The translations under genes and the position numbers were made by a program. A stretch of 62,854 bases of DNA from assembly GCA_017414585.1 (NCBI GenBank), contig JAFQLN010000018.1, forward strand, positions 1 through 62,854. The letters run 5' to 3'. This DNA comes from Clostridia bacterium (GTDB lineage: Bacteria; Bacillota_A; Clostridia; Oscillospirales; CAG-272). Below are positions 41,918 to 50,689 of the stretch, one piece after another. Positions within the stretch are counted from its first letter, which is position 1. Each line of letters starts with the position of its first letter. The notes beneath the pieces are model-generated. The model did no database searches. It had not been told where the DNA came from and saw only the letters and a list, made by a program, of their open reading frames with translations.

Positions 41918-41986
41918 TTTCTTATTTGTATTATAACACAAATTAAACATAAAATAAAGTCATATTGAATACAAAGAGGTTCTAAT

Positions 41987-42211
41987 ATGGCTATAAAAAA
42001 CATCTCCGTCCGCATCGACGACCATATGCTTGACAAACTGCATTACGTTGCCGGCTACGAAGGCAGAAGTGCAAACAGTCAGATTCTGATTCTCATCCGC
42101 GACTGCATCGAGCAGTATGAAGCCAAGCACGGCGAAATCGAAATCTCCCCGCGCAGAAGCGTAAAAAAGGACGAAAAGAAGGACGAAAAGAAGGACGACG
42201 CGAACAACTGA
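41987..42211 (+). CDS. Ribbon-helix-helix (Arc-like) DNA-binding protein
   Basis: A 74-aa protein. KNISVRIDDHMLDKLHYVA and GRSANSQILILIRDCIEQYE give the strand and two helices of a MetJ/Arc fold. The tail is KDEKKDEKKDD, highly charged. RBS AGAGG precedes ATG 41987. No toxin gene follows, so it is more likely a lone repressor than an antitoxin; a partner in the divergent SLOG gene is possible. Confidence 0.82.
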   Translation: MAIKNISVRIDDHMLDKLHYVAGYEGRSANSQILILIRDCIEQYEAKHGEIEISPRRSVKKDEKKDEKKDDANN

Positions 42212-42274
42212 CGGAAACAGAGGGCTTCGGTATGCACCGCGGCTCTTTTTTCTTACAAATTCATAAAATATCTC

Positions 42275-42303
42275 TTGTTCTCGGGACAGAAATATTGTAT
42301 AAT
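42275..42303 (+). promoter_or_regulatory. Promoter of the MutS-like gene
   Basis: TTGTTC, 17-base spacer, extended -10 TTGTATAAT. Confidence 0.6.
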
Positions 42304-42355
42304 GTAGGATGGTATTTTGTTATCCCACGAAGTTCTCCAAAGGAGTTTATCATAC

Positions 42356-43981
42356 ATGGCTGAAAAGAACGAAATTCTCGATACTTCCGATATCAGTCTG
42401 CTGTATCCGGATGCGGACAGTCTGCGCCGCCATATGCTCGGCGAGGACAACGCGCGTCTTTCCCAGATCACTGCGGAACAGCTGGAGCTGTATTTCCTCA
42501 TGGATCTGAAAAGCTGTGATTTCGGCAGTTTCTACACCTGCGACCCCGAAGTCATCCTCTACCGTCAGGACACATTCGAGGATATGACCGCTAACCCGGA
42601 ACTGGCGCACATTCTTCTGAAAATGATCCCGTTCCTCTCGGATATCACGGAACTGCGCAAAATGGGGGCGGATTCCGCGGCTTCCACGGAGTCGTACCTC
42701 TACAGCATCACGGAAGTGGAACTGTACACTTCCCTGCTCGATCTGCTCAGAGACAATCTTCTGCCCCTCGCACCGAAGCTGAAAAGCTCTGCGTTCCGCC
42801 GTTTTGCGGAAAGAATCAACACGCTCACGGGCAGTGAATATTACAAAAATCTGAATGCGCAGCTGAAGGAACTGACCTCCCGCGTGCGCGAAATCAAGAG
42901 CGTGACGATCGGCGTGAACTTTGACTCGCAGCTCCGCGTGGACCGTGCGGGCGTTCTCTCGATCAACAACGAATATTTCAAATCCGGCGAACTGCTCGAC
43001 AAGATGCTCCGCCTCGACTTCAAGAACGACGAAATGACCTGCATCGCTCCGCTCGTCGCATTCAAAAAAGGACAGTCCGACAACCAGCAGATGGCGCTTG
43101 CGAACGCATTCAACACGGCGATCACGGACGTTTTCCGCCAGTCGATCCGCTCGTGGAAGAAAGTGATTCAGCACTATGTTCTGGAAAACACGGACTTCCT
43201 CATCCGTCTGATGCCGGAAATCGAATTCGTCACGAAGGCAACCGAGCTTCTCATGAAGCTGAAAGCGAAGGGCTGCCCGCTCTGCCATCCCGAAATCCGT
43301 CCGATGTCCGAAAAGGCATTTGACGCAAAGGGACTGTGCAACCCGATCGTTTCCGTCAAGCTGGACGCGCCGGTTGTTCCGAACAACTTTGTTTTCGACA
43401 AGGAAGGCATGATTTACGTCCTCACCGGTCCGAACCGCGGAGGCAAATCCGTCATCACCTGTGCGGTAGGGCTGGCGTTTGTCATGGCGCAGCTCGGTCT
43501 GCCGGTCTGTGCGGACGCCTGCGTACTCAGTCCCGTGGACGAAATCTTCACGCACTTCCCGACCGGTTCCGAGGACACCATCGACAAGGGAAGACTCGGC
43601 GAAGAATGCTCCCGTCTGAGCGCGATTTTCGGCGAAGTCAGCGAGGACAGCCTTGTTCTGCTCGACGAATCGCTGTCGTCCACCGGTTCCTTTGAAGGCG
43701 CGTACATCGCATCCGAAGTTCTCGAGGGCTTCTCCCTTGTAAAGTGCCGCGGCATTTTCTCCACGCACCTGCACGATCTGGCAGCTTCCGTGGATTCGAT
43801 CAACGCATCCGCTCTCCCGAAGGGCGGCGTAAAGATTGACAACCTTGTTGCGGCAATCAAAGAAGGCTCGCGCAGCTTCAAGATTCTGCGTGAAAAGCCG
43901 GACGGCAAGAGCTACGCACGCGATATCGCCGACAAGTACGGTCTGTCCCTCGACAAGATCATGGAAAAAATCAGAAAATAA
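42356..43981 (+). CDS. MutS family ATPase, shortened (MutS-like)
   Basis: A 541-aa protein with the MutS core and ATPase domains but no N-terminal mismatch-reading domain. Walker A is LTGPNRGGKSVI, Walker B VLLDESLSSTGSFEG, with STHLHDLA as the H-motif. Residues 120-330 are the helical lever/clamp region. It resembles MutS-like proteins of unclear role and not MutS1 (too short) or MutS2 (no Smr domain). ATG 42356 with AAAGGAG is preferred to 42317. It precedes an Lrp regulator and an aminotransferase by 31 bases and may share their transcript. Confidence 0.83.
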   Translation: MAEKNEILDTSDISLLYPDADSLRRHMLGEDNARLSQITAEQLELYFLMDLKSCDFGSFYTCDPEVILYRQDTFEDMTANPELAHILLKMIPFLSDITELRKMGADSAASTESYLYSITEVELYTSLLDLLRDNLLPLAPKLKSSAFRRFAERINTLTGSEYYKNLNAQLKELTSRVREIKSVTIGVNFDSQLRVDRAGVLSINNEYFKSGELLDKMLRLDFKNDEMTCIAPLVAFKKGQSDNQQMALANAFNTAITDVFRQSIRSWKKVIQHYVLENTDFLIRLMPEIEFVTKATELLMKLKAKGCPLCHPEIRPMSEKAFDAKGLCNPIVSVKLDAPVVPNNFVFDKEGMIYVLTGPNRGGKSVITCAVGLAFVMAQLGLPVCADACVLSPVDEIFTHFPTGSEDTIDKGRLGEECSRLSAIFGEVSEDSLVLLDESLSSTGSFEGAYIASEVLEGFSLVKCRGIFSTHLHDLAASVDSINASALPKGGVKIDNLVAAIKEGSRSFKILREKPDGKSYARDIADKYGLSLDKIMEKIRK

Positions 43982-44012
43982 GCACCCGCATACATCGGAG
44001 GTACTCTTTATT

Positions 44013-44489
44013 ATGAAACAATTACTCAAACTGCTCGAATCCGACGCCAAGCTCTCCCCGAAGGCACTTGCCCTCATGCTGGAAAAAGAAGAGGGCGATA
44101 TCAAACAGATGATCGAAGATTACGAAAACAGCGGCATCATTCTCGGCTACCGCACCGTCATCGACTGGGACAAAACCGATATGGAATATGTCACGGCGCT
44201 GATTGAACTGAAAATCACGCCCCAGCGCGACCACGGCTACGACTATGTCGCGGAAAAAATCTACAACTATCCCGAAGTGGAATCGCTGTACCTGATGTCC
44301 GGCGGATTCGATCTGGCAGTCTTCATCAAAGGCAAGACCATGCGCGAAGTCGCTTTCTTTGTTGCGGAAAAGCTCGCTACCATTGAAGATGTCACGGCAA
44401 CCGCAACGCACTTCATGCTCCGCAAGTACAAGGATAACAATGTGATTTACGGCTCCGTTCCGGTTGACGAAAGAGGGAATATTATCTGA
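44013..44489 (+). CDS. Lrp/AsnC family transcriptional regulator
   Basis: A 158-aa regulator: N-terminal helix-turn-helix (MKQLLKLLESDAKLSPKALALML) and a C-terminal RAM/ACT-like domain (VTALIELKITPQRDHGYDYVAEKI; SGGFDLAVFIKGKTM). It probably senses an amino acid. Its last base overlaps the ATG of the aminotransferase, so they are translationally coupled and likely regulator and target. CGGAGG lies before ATG 44013. Confidence 0.92.
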   Translation: MKQLLKLLESDAKLSPKALALMLEKEEGDIKQMIEDYENSGIILGYRTVIDWDKTDMEYVTALIELKITPQRDHGYDYVAEKIYNYPEVESLYLMSGGFDLAVFIKGKTMREVAFFVAEKLATIEDVTATATHFMLRKYKDNNVIYGSVPVDERGNII

Positions 44490-45658
44490 TGCTCGACTAC
44501 AACAAACTCCTCTCCTCCACCGCGCAGGACATCAAGCCCTCCGGCATCCGTAAATTTTTCGATCTGCTGAACGAACGCAAGGATGTCATCTCCCTCACCG
44601 TAGGCGAACCGGACTTTGTCACCCCTTGGCACATCCGCGTTGCGGCTATGGAATCGCTGCAGAAGGGTCGGACATACTACACATCCAACAGCGGTACGCT
44701 TGAGCTGCGCGGAGAAATATCTCACTATATGTCCCGCCGTTACGCGCTTTCCTATGATCCGAAGGATGAAATCATTGTCACCGTCGGCGGCAGTGAAGCG
44801 ATTGATCTGGCAATGCGCGCCTGCATCAACCCCGGCGATGAAGTGATCATCCCCCAGCCGGCATTCGTCTGCTACGGACCGATTGCTTCTCTTGCGGGCG
44901 GCGTTCCGGTGATCATCAACACAAAGGAAGAAAACCGCTTCAAGCTGATGCCCGATGAACTGAGGGCTGCCATTACGCCGAAGACCAAGCTGCTCGTTCT
45001 TCCCTACCCGAACAATCCGACAGGCGCCGTTATGACCCGTGAGGATCTCGAACCGATCGCAGACATTCTGCGTGACACGGGCATTTTCGTGCTTTCCGAT
45101 GAAATCTACTGCGAACTGACCTACGGCAGAGAGCATGTATCCATCGCCAGCCTCGAAGGAATGCGTGAACGCACCATCATCGCCAGCGGTTTTTCCAAGG
45201 CCTATGCCATGACGGGCTGGCGCATGGGCTACACACTCGCACCGCGCGAAATTACAAAGCAGATGCTGAAAATCCATCAGTATGCGATCATGTGCGCACC
45301 GACGATGTCGCAGTTTGCCGCTGTGGAAGCCATGCGCAACGGAGATGCGGATGTGGCTATGATGCGCGATGAATACAACCGCCGCCGCCGCTACATTGTC
45401 GGAGGACTGCGTGCAATGGGCATCGAGTGCTTTGATCCCGAAGGCGCATTCTACGTCTATCCGAACATTTCCCGTTTCGGTCTGACTTCCGAACAGTTCT
45501 GCGAACGGCTGATGAACGAAGGAAACGTGGCGATTGTCCCCGGCACGGCATTCGGCGACTGCGGCGAGGGCTTTGCGCGTATTTCCTACGCATATTCCGT
45601 TGAACACATCGCCAAGGCGCTCGAACGGATGGAAAAGTTCATCAAAACCCTCCGATGA
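44489..45658 (+). CDS. Pyridoxal-phosphate aminotransferase, class I/II
   Basis: A 389-aa fold-type I aminotransferase. SGFSKAYAMTGWRMGY carries the PLP lysine, LPYPNNPTGA and LSDEIYCELTYG are the other signature blocks. It transfers amino groups, perhaps aromatic or aspartate/alanine-type, with 2-oxoglutarate; exact specificity is not clear. Coupled to the Lrp gene immediately upstream. Confidence 0.92.
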   Translation: MLDYNKLLSSTAQDIKPSGIRKFFDLLNERKDVISLTVGEPDFVTPWHIRVAAMESLQKGRTYYTSNSGTLELRGEISHYMSRRYALSYDPKDEIIVTVGGSEAIDLAMRACINPGDEVIIPQPAFVCYGPIASLAGGVPVIINTKEENRFKLMPDELRAAITPKTKLLVLPYPNNPTGAVMTREDLEPIADILRDTGIFVLSDEIYCELTYGREHVSIASLEGMRERTIIASGFSKAYAMTGWRMGYTLAPREITKQMLKIHQYAIMCAPTMSQFAAVEAMRNGDADVAMMRDEYNRRRRYIVGGLRAMGIECFDPEGAFYVYPNISRFGLTSEQFCERLMNEGNVAIVPGTAFGDCGEGFARISYAYSVEHIAKALERMEKFIKTLR

Positions 45659-45680
45659 CCGATTTTTTTGACAGTTCATG

Positions 45681-45711
45681 CAAAAACCCCCGGAAAATTC
45701 AGCGGTTTTTG
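45681..45711 (+). terminator. Terminator after the aminotransferase gene
   Basis: CAAAAACC/GGTTTTTG stem shortly after the stop; the closing arm includes five T. Confidence 0.65.
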
Positions 45712-45734
45712 TGAAAGAAAACTTGCGTTTCCTA

Positions 45735-45763
45735 TTGCATTTTCAGAAATCCTGTGTTATAAT
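45735..45763 (+). promoter_or_regulatory. Promoter of rpmB
   Basis: TTGCAT, 17-base spacer, TATAAT, with a leader of about 45 bases before ATG 45813. Confidence 0.75.
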
Positions 45764-45812
45764 AACTACTGTTGACTTTTGTTTAATCATCCATTGATGG
45801 AGGTATATTGAA

Positions 45813-45998
45813 ATGGCAAAGTGCTGCATCTGCGGTAAGGGCGTTACATTCGGCTGCAACGTATCCCACTCGCATCGTAAGACCAACAGAGCTTGGAAGC
45901 CGAATATCAGAAAGGTAAAGGCTGTTGTTGACGGCGAACATACCACTGTAAACGTATGCTCCCGCTGCCTGCGTTCCGGTAAGATCACCCGCGCGTAA
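45813..45998 (+). CDS. rpmB: 50S ribosomal protein L28
   Basis: A 61-aa ribosomal protein. MAKCCICGKGVTFGCNVSHS and RAWKPNIRKVKAVVDG are diagnostic. Cysteines in CCIC and VCSRC show this is the zinc-binding form, which some bacteria replace with a Cys-free copy when zinc is short. RBS GGAGG precedes ATG 45813. Transcribed alone, with its own promoter and terminator. Confidence 0.98.
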   Translation: MAKCCICGKGVTFGCNVSHSHRKTNRAWKPNIRKVKAVVDGEHTTVNVCSRCLRSGKITRA

Positions 45999-46008
45999 AT
46001 CTGAATAT

Positions 46009-46046
46009 GTCATTGAAAACTCCTTCGGAAGATGGAGTTTTTGACA
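46009..46046 (+). terminator. Terminator of rpmB
   Basis: ATGTCA...AAAACTCC pairs with GGAGTTTT...TGACAT, with five T at the end of the second arm. Confidence 0.75.
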
Positions 46047-46092
46047 TTTTCGGAGACTTTTTTATTCTCACGAAATCTCCCGGAGGTACTCC

Positions 46093-46866
46093 ATGAATAC
46101 ATTCCGCATCGAAGCGCACCGCGGTGTGGGGACAACGCATCCCGAAAACACCCTGCCCGCTTTTGAGGCCGCTGTCCGTGAAGGATACGACATGATTGAG
46201 CTTGACCTCAAATTCACCCGGGACGACCGATGTGTCGCTCTGCATGACCGTACCATCCGCCGTACCGCCCGCCATACAGACGGAACTGCTGCGGACGACA
46301 CCGCCGTTTCCGACCTCCCGTTCAGCGAAGCGCGTTCCTATGACTACGGACTCTGGAAAGGCGAAGCATTCCGCGGCACCGTGCTCCCGGCGTGGGAGGA
46401 AATCCTCGCTTTCGCAAAGGAAAACAGAATCCCGCTGAAAATTGACAACTGCTATGAACGCTTTACGGACGAACAGCGCGAAATCCTCTATCGCTGTATC
46501 GAAGAAGCGGATGCCGGTGCGCTTGTCGGCTTTACCTGCAAAAATGTGCAGTCCTTTGCCGAAGTCGCCGACCGTTTTCCGCTCGCTGAGTTCCATTACG
46601 ACGGTCTGATCGCGGATGACACCTTTGACAAGCTCCGCGCTATCGCCGGCAGACACCGCACGACCGTCTGGATTCCGACAGACAGTCCTGCAACCGCATG
46701 GGTCTCCCCCGAAATCCGCCGCGCTTCTCCGGCATGGTGCGAAGAAATCCACAACGCCGGCTTTGAAGTGGGAATCTGGCTCCTGCGCACCGAAGAGGAA
46801 CTGCGGACCGCACGGAATCTCTGCGGCGCGGATATCATCGAAACGGACGGATCCATCAAGCCGTGA
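46093..46866 (+). CDS. Glycerophosphodiester phosphodiesterase family protein
   Basis: A 257-aa GDPD TIM barrel. EAHRGVGTTHPENTLPAFEAA contains the catalytic HRG and PENT, MIELDLKFTRDDRCVALHD the metal-binding Glu/Asp and second His. It splits glycerophosphodiesters into glycerol-3-phosphate and an alcohol. No signal peptide. GGAGG precedes the ATG. The TGA overlaps the GTG start of the next gene. Confidence 0.92.
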   Translation: MNTFRIEAHRGVGTTHPENTLPAFEAAVREGYDMIELDLKFTRDDRCVALHDRTIRRTARHTDGTAADDTAVSDLPFSEARSYDYGLWKGEAFRGTVLPAWEEILAFAKENRIPLKIDNCYERFTDEQREILYRCIEEADAGALVGFTCKNVQSFAEVADRFPLAEFHYDGLIADDTFDKLRAIAGRHRTTVWIPTDSPATAWVSPEIRRASPAWCEEIHNAGFEVGIWLLRTEEELRTARNLCGADIIETDGSIKP

Positions 46867-47591
46867 CCGTTGTTCTCTGTTCGGAAAAACTGCCCGCAGC
46901 CATGCAGAAAAAGCTGGCGGAATACTATCACGTGATCCCGCTTGTGCCGGATGAAACGCTGGATTCTCCCCTGCAGTGCCACCCCGATATGCTCTGTGCG
47001 CATCTGGATGATACGCTCTTTTTCCCGAGGGGCTACGCTGAAGCACATCCGAAACTGATTGAAGAAATCGTCGGCCGCACCGGACTGAAAGCCGTTCTGA
47101 CGGACTGTGCGCGCTCCTCCCGTTATCCGGAGGATGTTGCCCTGAACGCCGCCGTACTCCCCGATGCGCTCCTCTGCCGCCGTTCCTCTGCCGCACCGGA
47201 ACTGCTCCGGATGGCTGAAATGTCCGGCAGAAGAATCCTCCATGTCCGGCAGGGATATGCGGCGTGCTCCTGCATTCTCTCGGGCACATCCGTCCTGACA
47301 TCGGACAAAGGCATTTACGCCGCGCTTACCCAAAGCGGTTCCGACTGCACCTATGTCCCGAACGACGGCATCCGCCTCCCCGGTTACGATATCGGTCTGA
47401 TCGGCGGCTGCGGAGGTGCGGACAGCGGCATTCTCTGGCTCTTCGGTTCCCCCGACACACTTCCCTGCGGCACCGTCATCCGCCGCTTCGCCGATCACTG
47501 CGCGCTGACCGTATATCCGCTCGGCGAAGATGTGCTCACCGATTACGGCGGTCTGAAATTTCTGCATCCGCTCCGCCGCAGTAAACTGTAA
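46863..47591 (+). CDS. DUF6873-like hypothetical protein
   Basis: A 242-aa cytoplasmic protein with GIYAALTQSGSDC, LPGYDIGLIGGCGGADSGILWLFG and CGTVIRRFADHCALTVYPLG. I believe this is the DUF6873 (GME-fold) group of Clostridia; its chemistry is not known. The GTG start overlaps the GDPD stop (GTGA), so translation is coupled. It is followed 13 bases later by an inositol-phosphatase-like gene. Confidence 0.75.
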   Translation: MTVVLCSEKLPAAMQKKLAEYYHVIPLVPDETLDSPLQCHPDMLCAHLDDTLFFPRGYAEAHPKLIEEIVGRTGLKAVLTDCARSSRYPEDVALNAAVLPDALLCRRSSAAPELLRMAEMSGRRILHVRQGYAACSCILSGTSVLTSDKGIYAALTQSGSDCTYVPNDGIRLPGYDIGLIGGCGGADSGILWLFGSPDTLPCGTVIRRFADHCALTVYPLGEDVLTDYGGLKFLHPLRRSKL

Positions 47592-47604
47592 AGAAGGTTT
47601 TATC

Positions 47605-48396
47605 ATGTACGAATTCATCCCTGAAATCATGCGGGAAGCTGCAAAAATCATGCTTTCCGCACACGATATCGACGCTGCCGTCACGGTCAAACCGGGAGAC
47701 GCCAATTTTGTGACCGCTTACGACGTTGCCGTGCAGGACTTCCTCATCGCCGGTCTGACAAAAAAACTGCCGCACGCGGTTGTGATCGGTGAAGAGTCCG
47801 ACGACAATCACACCGAACTGCTCGCATCGTCCCTGAGCCTGATCATCGACCCCATCGACGGTACGACCAACTTCATCCACGACTATCACCGCAGTGCCAT
47901 TTCCGTGGGTGTCTGCGACCGCGGAACTATGGTATACGGCGCGATTTATGACCCCTACCTCGACCGGATGTTCACCGCGGAAAAGGACTGCGGCGCATTT
48001 GTCACCTCCGCCGGGGTATCCAAGCCGATGCACGTTTCCAGCCGTCCGCTCGCACAGGCACTCACCGGCTACGGAACATCCCCATACTACCGCGACGAAC
48101 TGGGCGAAGAGACGTTCCGCACCGCGTATAAGCTCTTTCTCGCAACCCATGATGTGCGCCGTGCCGGATCCGCCGCGCTCGATCTGTGCGACATTGCCTG
48201 CGGATCGCTCGACGTTTTCTTTGAATACCGACTTTCTCCGTGGGACTTCGCAGCCGGTTCGCTGATCATCTCCGAAGCCGGCGGAAGAATCACGCAGATG
48301 GACGGTTCGCCCCTCACATGGGATCGTCCCTGCTCCGTTATCGCGGGCAATCCCGTCACCCACCGGGAACTTCTTGACGGAGATTTCTTTGCATAA
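47605..48396 (+). CDS. Inositol monophosphatase family protein
   Basis: A 263-aa Mg2+-dependent sugar phosphatase. GEESDD, IIDPIDGTTNFIHDYH and SPWDFAAGSLIISEAGG carry the metal ligands. It may act on inositol phosphate, another sugar phosphate or bisphosphonucleotides (CysQ-like). Last gene of a GDPD-DUF6873-IMPase operon, AAGGTTTT before ATG 47605 is a weak RBS. Confidence 0.9.
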   Translation: MYEFIPEIMREAAKIMLSAHDIDAAVTVKPGDANFVTAYDVAVQDFLIAGLTKKLPHAVVIGEESDDNHTELLASSLSLIIDPIDGTTNFIHDYHRSAISVGVCDRGTMVYGAIYDPYLDRMFTAEKDCGAFVTSAGVSKPMHVSSRPLAQALTGYGTSPYYRDELGEETFRTAYKLFLATHDVRRAGSAALDLCDIACGSLDVFFEYRLSPWDFAAGSLIISEAGGRITQMDGSPLTWDRPCSVIAGNPVTHRELLDGDFFA

Positions 48397-48410
48397 AATT
48401 CTCAGAACAG

Positions 48411-48457
48411 AAAAACTGCCGTTTGTTCACGCCTGCACAGTGAACGGCGGCAGTTTT
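48411..48457. terminator. Bidirectional terminator
   Basis: AAAAACTGCCG pairs with CGGCAGTTTTT, with further TGTTCA/TGAAC pairing; serves the IMPase gene and the convergent dinB gene. Confidence 0.85.
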
Positions 48458-48471
48458 TGCGCTTATACTTA

Positions 48472-49803
48472 TCAGTATATCTCCGAGTGATCCCGGAATC
48501 CGATGCGCTGGGACGTCAGCTTCTCCGCACAGTAGTATGCTCCGCTTGAAACCGCATGATCGCCGTACCGTTCGCGCAGTTCATCAATGGTATGCTCCAG
48601 CATAAGCAGTTCCGCTTTTTTTGCCGCATCCGTGAACAGACCGATCTGCTCCGGCGCATCTTCCGCGGACAGATAGATTGCCCGCACGGAAATACTGCGG
48701 ATGTCGCTTCTCCAGATGTGCTTTCGGCGGAACAGGAGCATCGCTTCACGCGCCAGTTCCCGTGTCAGCTGAGTCGGGGACGCAAACTTCACCTGATATT
48801 CCTGCCATGACAGATCGTTTTCCCGCACACCGACCGCCACGCCGCCCGCTTTCAGCTCGTTCCTGCGCAGTTTTGTGCCGACTTCCTGCATCAGCTCCAT
48901 GATCAGCTCAAAAACCTCCCGTTCGCTCACCAGATCCGCTTTCGTAGTCGTCCCGTGTCCGATGGACTTGATGGGACAGCGTTCGGTTTCGTGCATGACC
49001 GGTGAATTCTCGTACCCGTTCGCGTAAACCCACAGGACTTCCCCCGCCTTGCCGAGATACGACCGCATCAGCTCCGGCGGACAGTGCGCGATGTCCCCGA
49101 TTGTACGGATACCGCGGTAGTAGAGCTTTTTATACGTTTTCATGCCGACGCCGAGCATTTCGTGCGCGGGAAGATGCCAGATTTTTTCACGGAAATTCTC
49201 CGGCGGGATAACCGTCACCGCGTCCGGCTTTTTCATATCCGAGCCGAGCTTGGCGAAAATCTTGTTGAACGACACCCCGACCGATATGGTCAGTCCCGTT
49301 TCTTCCTTCACTTCCCTGCGGATTCTGTCCGCGATTTCCTCACCGTCCCCGAACAGATACCGGCTGCCCGTCACATCGAGAAAGCATTCGTCGATGCCCA
49401 TTGCTTCAATCAGATCCGTGTAGCGTTCGTATATCTTCCGCACGCGGCGGGAATACTCGAGGTAAAGGTCGTAGTGCGGTTCAAGAATCTGCAGAGACGG
49501 GCATTTGTCCACCGCCTGCCGGATGGTCTCACCTGTGATGATGCCGTATGCCTTTGCCGCATAGTTCTTCGCCAGCACAATCCCGTGCCGTTCTTCCGAT
49601 GATCCGCCGACAATCACAGGCTTTTGGGCAAGTTCCGGATGGCTGAGCAGTTCCACGGAGGCAAAATAATTGTTCAGATCACAGTGCAGAATTGTGCGGA
49701 ACTGCGGCGGCGCGAGAAAATCATGCCGGCATCTCTTCCCCTTTCGTTCCGGATATTCCCGAATCGGGGATGTATTTTCCATTCTGAAGGTCGGCTGTGT
49801 CAC
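48472..49803 (-). CDS. dinB: DNA polymerase IV-type Y-family polymerase
   Basis: A 443-aa translesion polymerase. TILHCDLNNYFASVELL holds the first catalytic Asp, AMGIDECFLDVTGS the second acidic pair, and SVGVSFNKIFAKLGSDMKKP the finger block; little-finger region about 265-390. The N-terminal 35 residues before the palm are extra. GTG 49803 is chosen, as AGAGGTG sits 6 bases upstream; TTG 49833 is less likely. It makes error-prone bypass past damage. Divergent from the SRAP gene, both damage-related. Confidence 0.94.
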   Translation of the reverse strand: MTQPTFRMENTSPIREYPERKGKRCRHDFLAPPQFRTILHCDLNNYFASVELLSHPELAQKPVIVGGSSEERHGIVLAKNYAAKAYGIITGETIRQAVDKCPSLQILEPHYDLYLEYSRRVRKIYERYTDLIEAMGIDECFLDVTGSRYLFGDGEEIADRIRREVKEETGLTISVGVSFNKIFAKLGSDMKKPDAVTVIPPENFREKIWHLPAHEMLGVGMKTYKKLYYRGIRTIGDIAHCPPELMRSYLGKAGEVLWVYANGYENSPVMHETERCPIKSIGHGTTTKADLVSEREVFELIMELMQEVGTKLRRNELKAGGVAVGVRENDLSWQEYQVKFASPTQLTRELAREAMLLFRRKHIWRSDIRSISVRAIYLSAEDAPEQIGLFTDAAKKAELLMLEHTIDELRERYGDHAVSSGAYYCAEKLTSQRIGFRDHSEIY

Positions 49804-50001
49804 TGAAATCACCTCTTCTGCATCAAAAAACAATGAAAACTTTCGTTTTTCCGCTTGACAATTCCGTTTGTATATGTCATAATAGAAGCAGAAAAACGAA
49901 CATTAATTCTTACTTGCAGCCTTATTATACACGAACATAATTTCCTTGTCAAGAGATTTGCGAAATTATTTTCTAAAAAAGAAACAGGAGGTTTGACGGT
50001 T

Positions 50002-50679
50002 ATGTGCGGACGATATCAGGCATGGGTAGACGACGATGAACTGGTCAGAATCATTGAACGGGAGAAAAAAGGGAATGTCATGCGCTATTTTCAGCGGAAC
50101 GAAGTCTTTCCGGGAACAGTTCTTCCCGTGATTTACGGCTCTTACGCCAATGTACGGGCGCATCTTTCGACATGGGGCTACCTCCTCGACGGCAGAACAA
50201 GCGCTCCCGATCCCGCAGAGCCGGAAACCGTCGCTGTATCCGCCGGAGAATCCTCTGCAAAAAAGAACAGCGGGATACTGATCAATGCACGCGCAGAAAC
50301 CGCAGCAAGCAAACCGATGTTCCGCGGCGCATCCACGAACAACAGTCCAACCGAACGGCGGATTCTCGTTCTGACCTCGGGATATTACGAATGGGAAAGT
50401 CCCGTTCAGAACGCGCAGAAAATCCGCTGGCACATCCGTCCCGAAAAGCCGGGGAGTGCCCTTCTTCTTGCCGGACTGGAAACCGATCTGTGCGAAGGTG
50501 TCCGCAGGCACGTCATTCTGACCACCGAAGCGGTCGGTTCCCCGGCATCTATCCATCACCGGATGCCGCTTCTGATCCGTCGTGAGGAAATGCGGTCATG
50601 GCTGTACGATACGGATTTTGCGCTCGCTAAAATGAAGGAAAAGCGCGAATCCCCTCTGGTACTGCAGCGTGCGGAGTAA
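50002..50679 (+). CDS. SOS response-associated peptidase (SRAP / HMCES-like)
   Basis: A 225-aa protein that crosslinks to abasic sites in single-stranded DNA and shields them. MCGRYQAW gives the catalytic Cys2, exposed after Met removal; ILINARAET, TSGYYEWES and HHRMPLLI carry the conserved Asn, Glu and His. ATG 50002 follows AGGAGG; an upstream in-frame start at 49855 would block Cys2. Next to dinB, supporting a DNA-damage-tolerance role. A weak GAACATTAATTC motif lies between the two genes. Confidence 0.93.
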   Translation: MCGRYQAWVDDDELVRIIEREKKGNVMRYFQRNEVFPGTVLPVIYGSYANVRAHLSTWGYLLDGRTSAPDPAEPETVAVSAGESSAKKNSGILINARAETAASKPMFRGASTNNSPTERRILVLTSGYYEWESPVQNAQKIRWHIRPEKPGSALLLAGLETDLCEGVRRHVILTTEAVGSPASIHHRMPLLIRREEMRSWLYDTDFALAKMKEKRESPLVLQRAE

Positions 50680-50689
50680 GCCTGTCCGG

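Noticed and set aside
41987..42211. Toxin-antitoxin module
   Set aside because: The RHH protein has no toxin-like gene beside it.
49804..50001. LexA box between dinB and the SRAP gene
   Set aside because: GAACATTAATTC is only a partial match to the Gram-positive SOS box; too weak to annotate.
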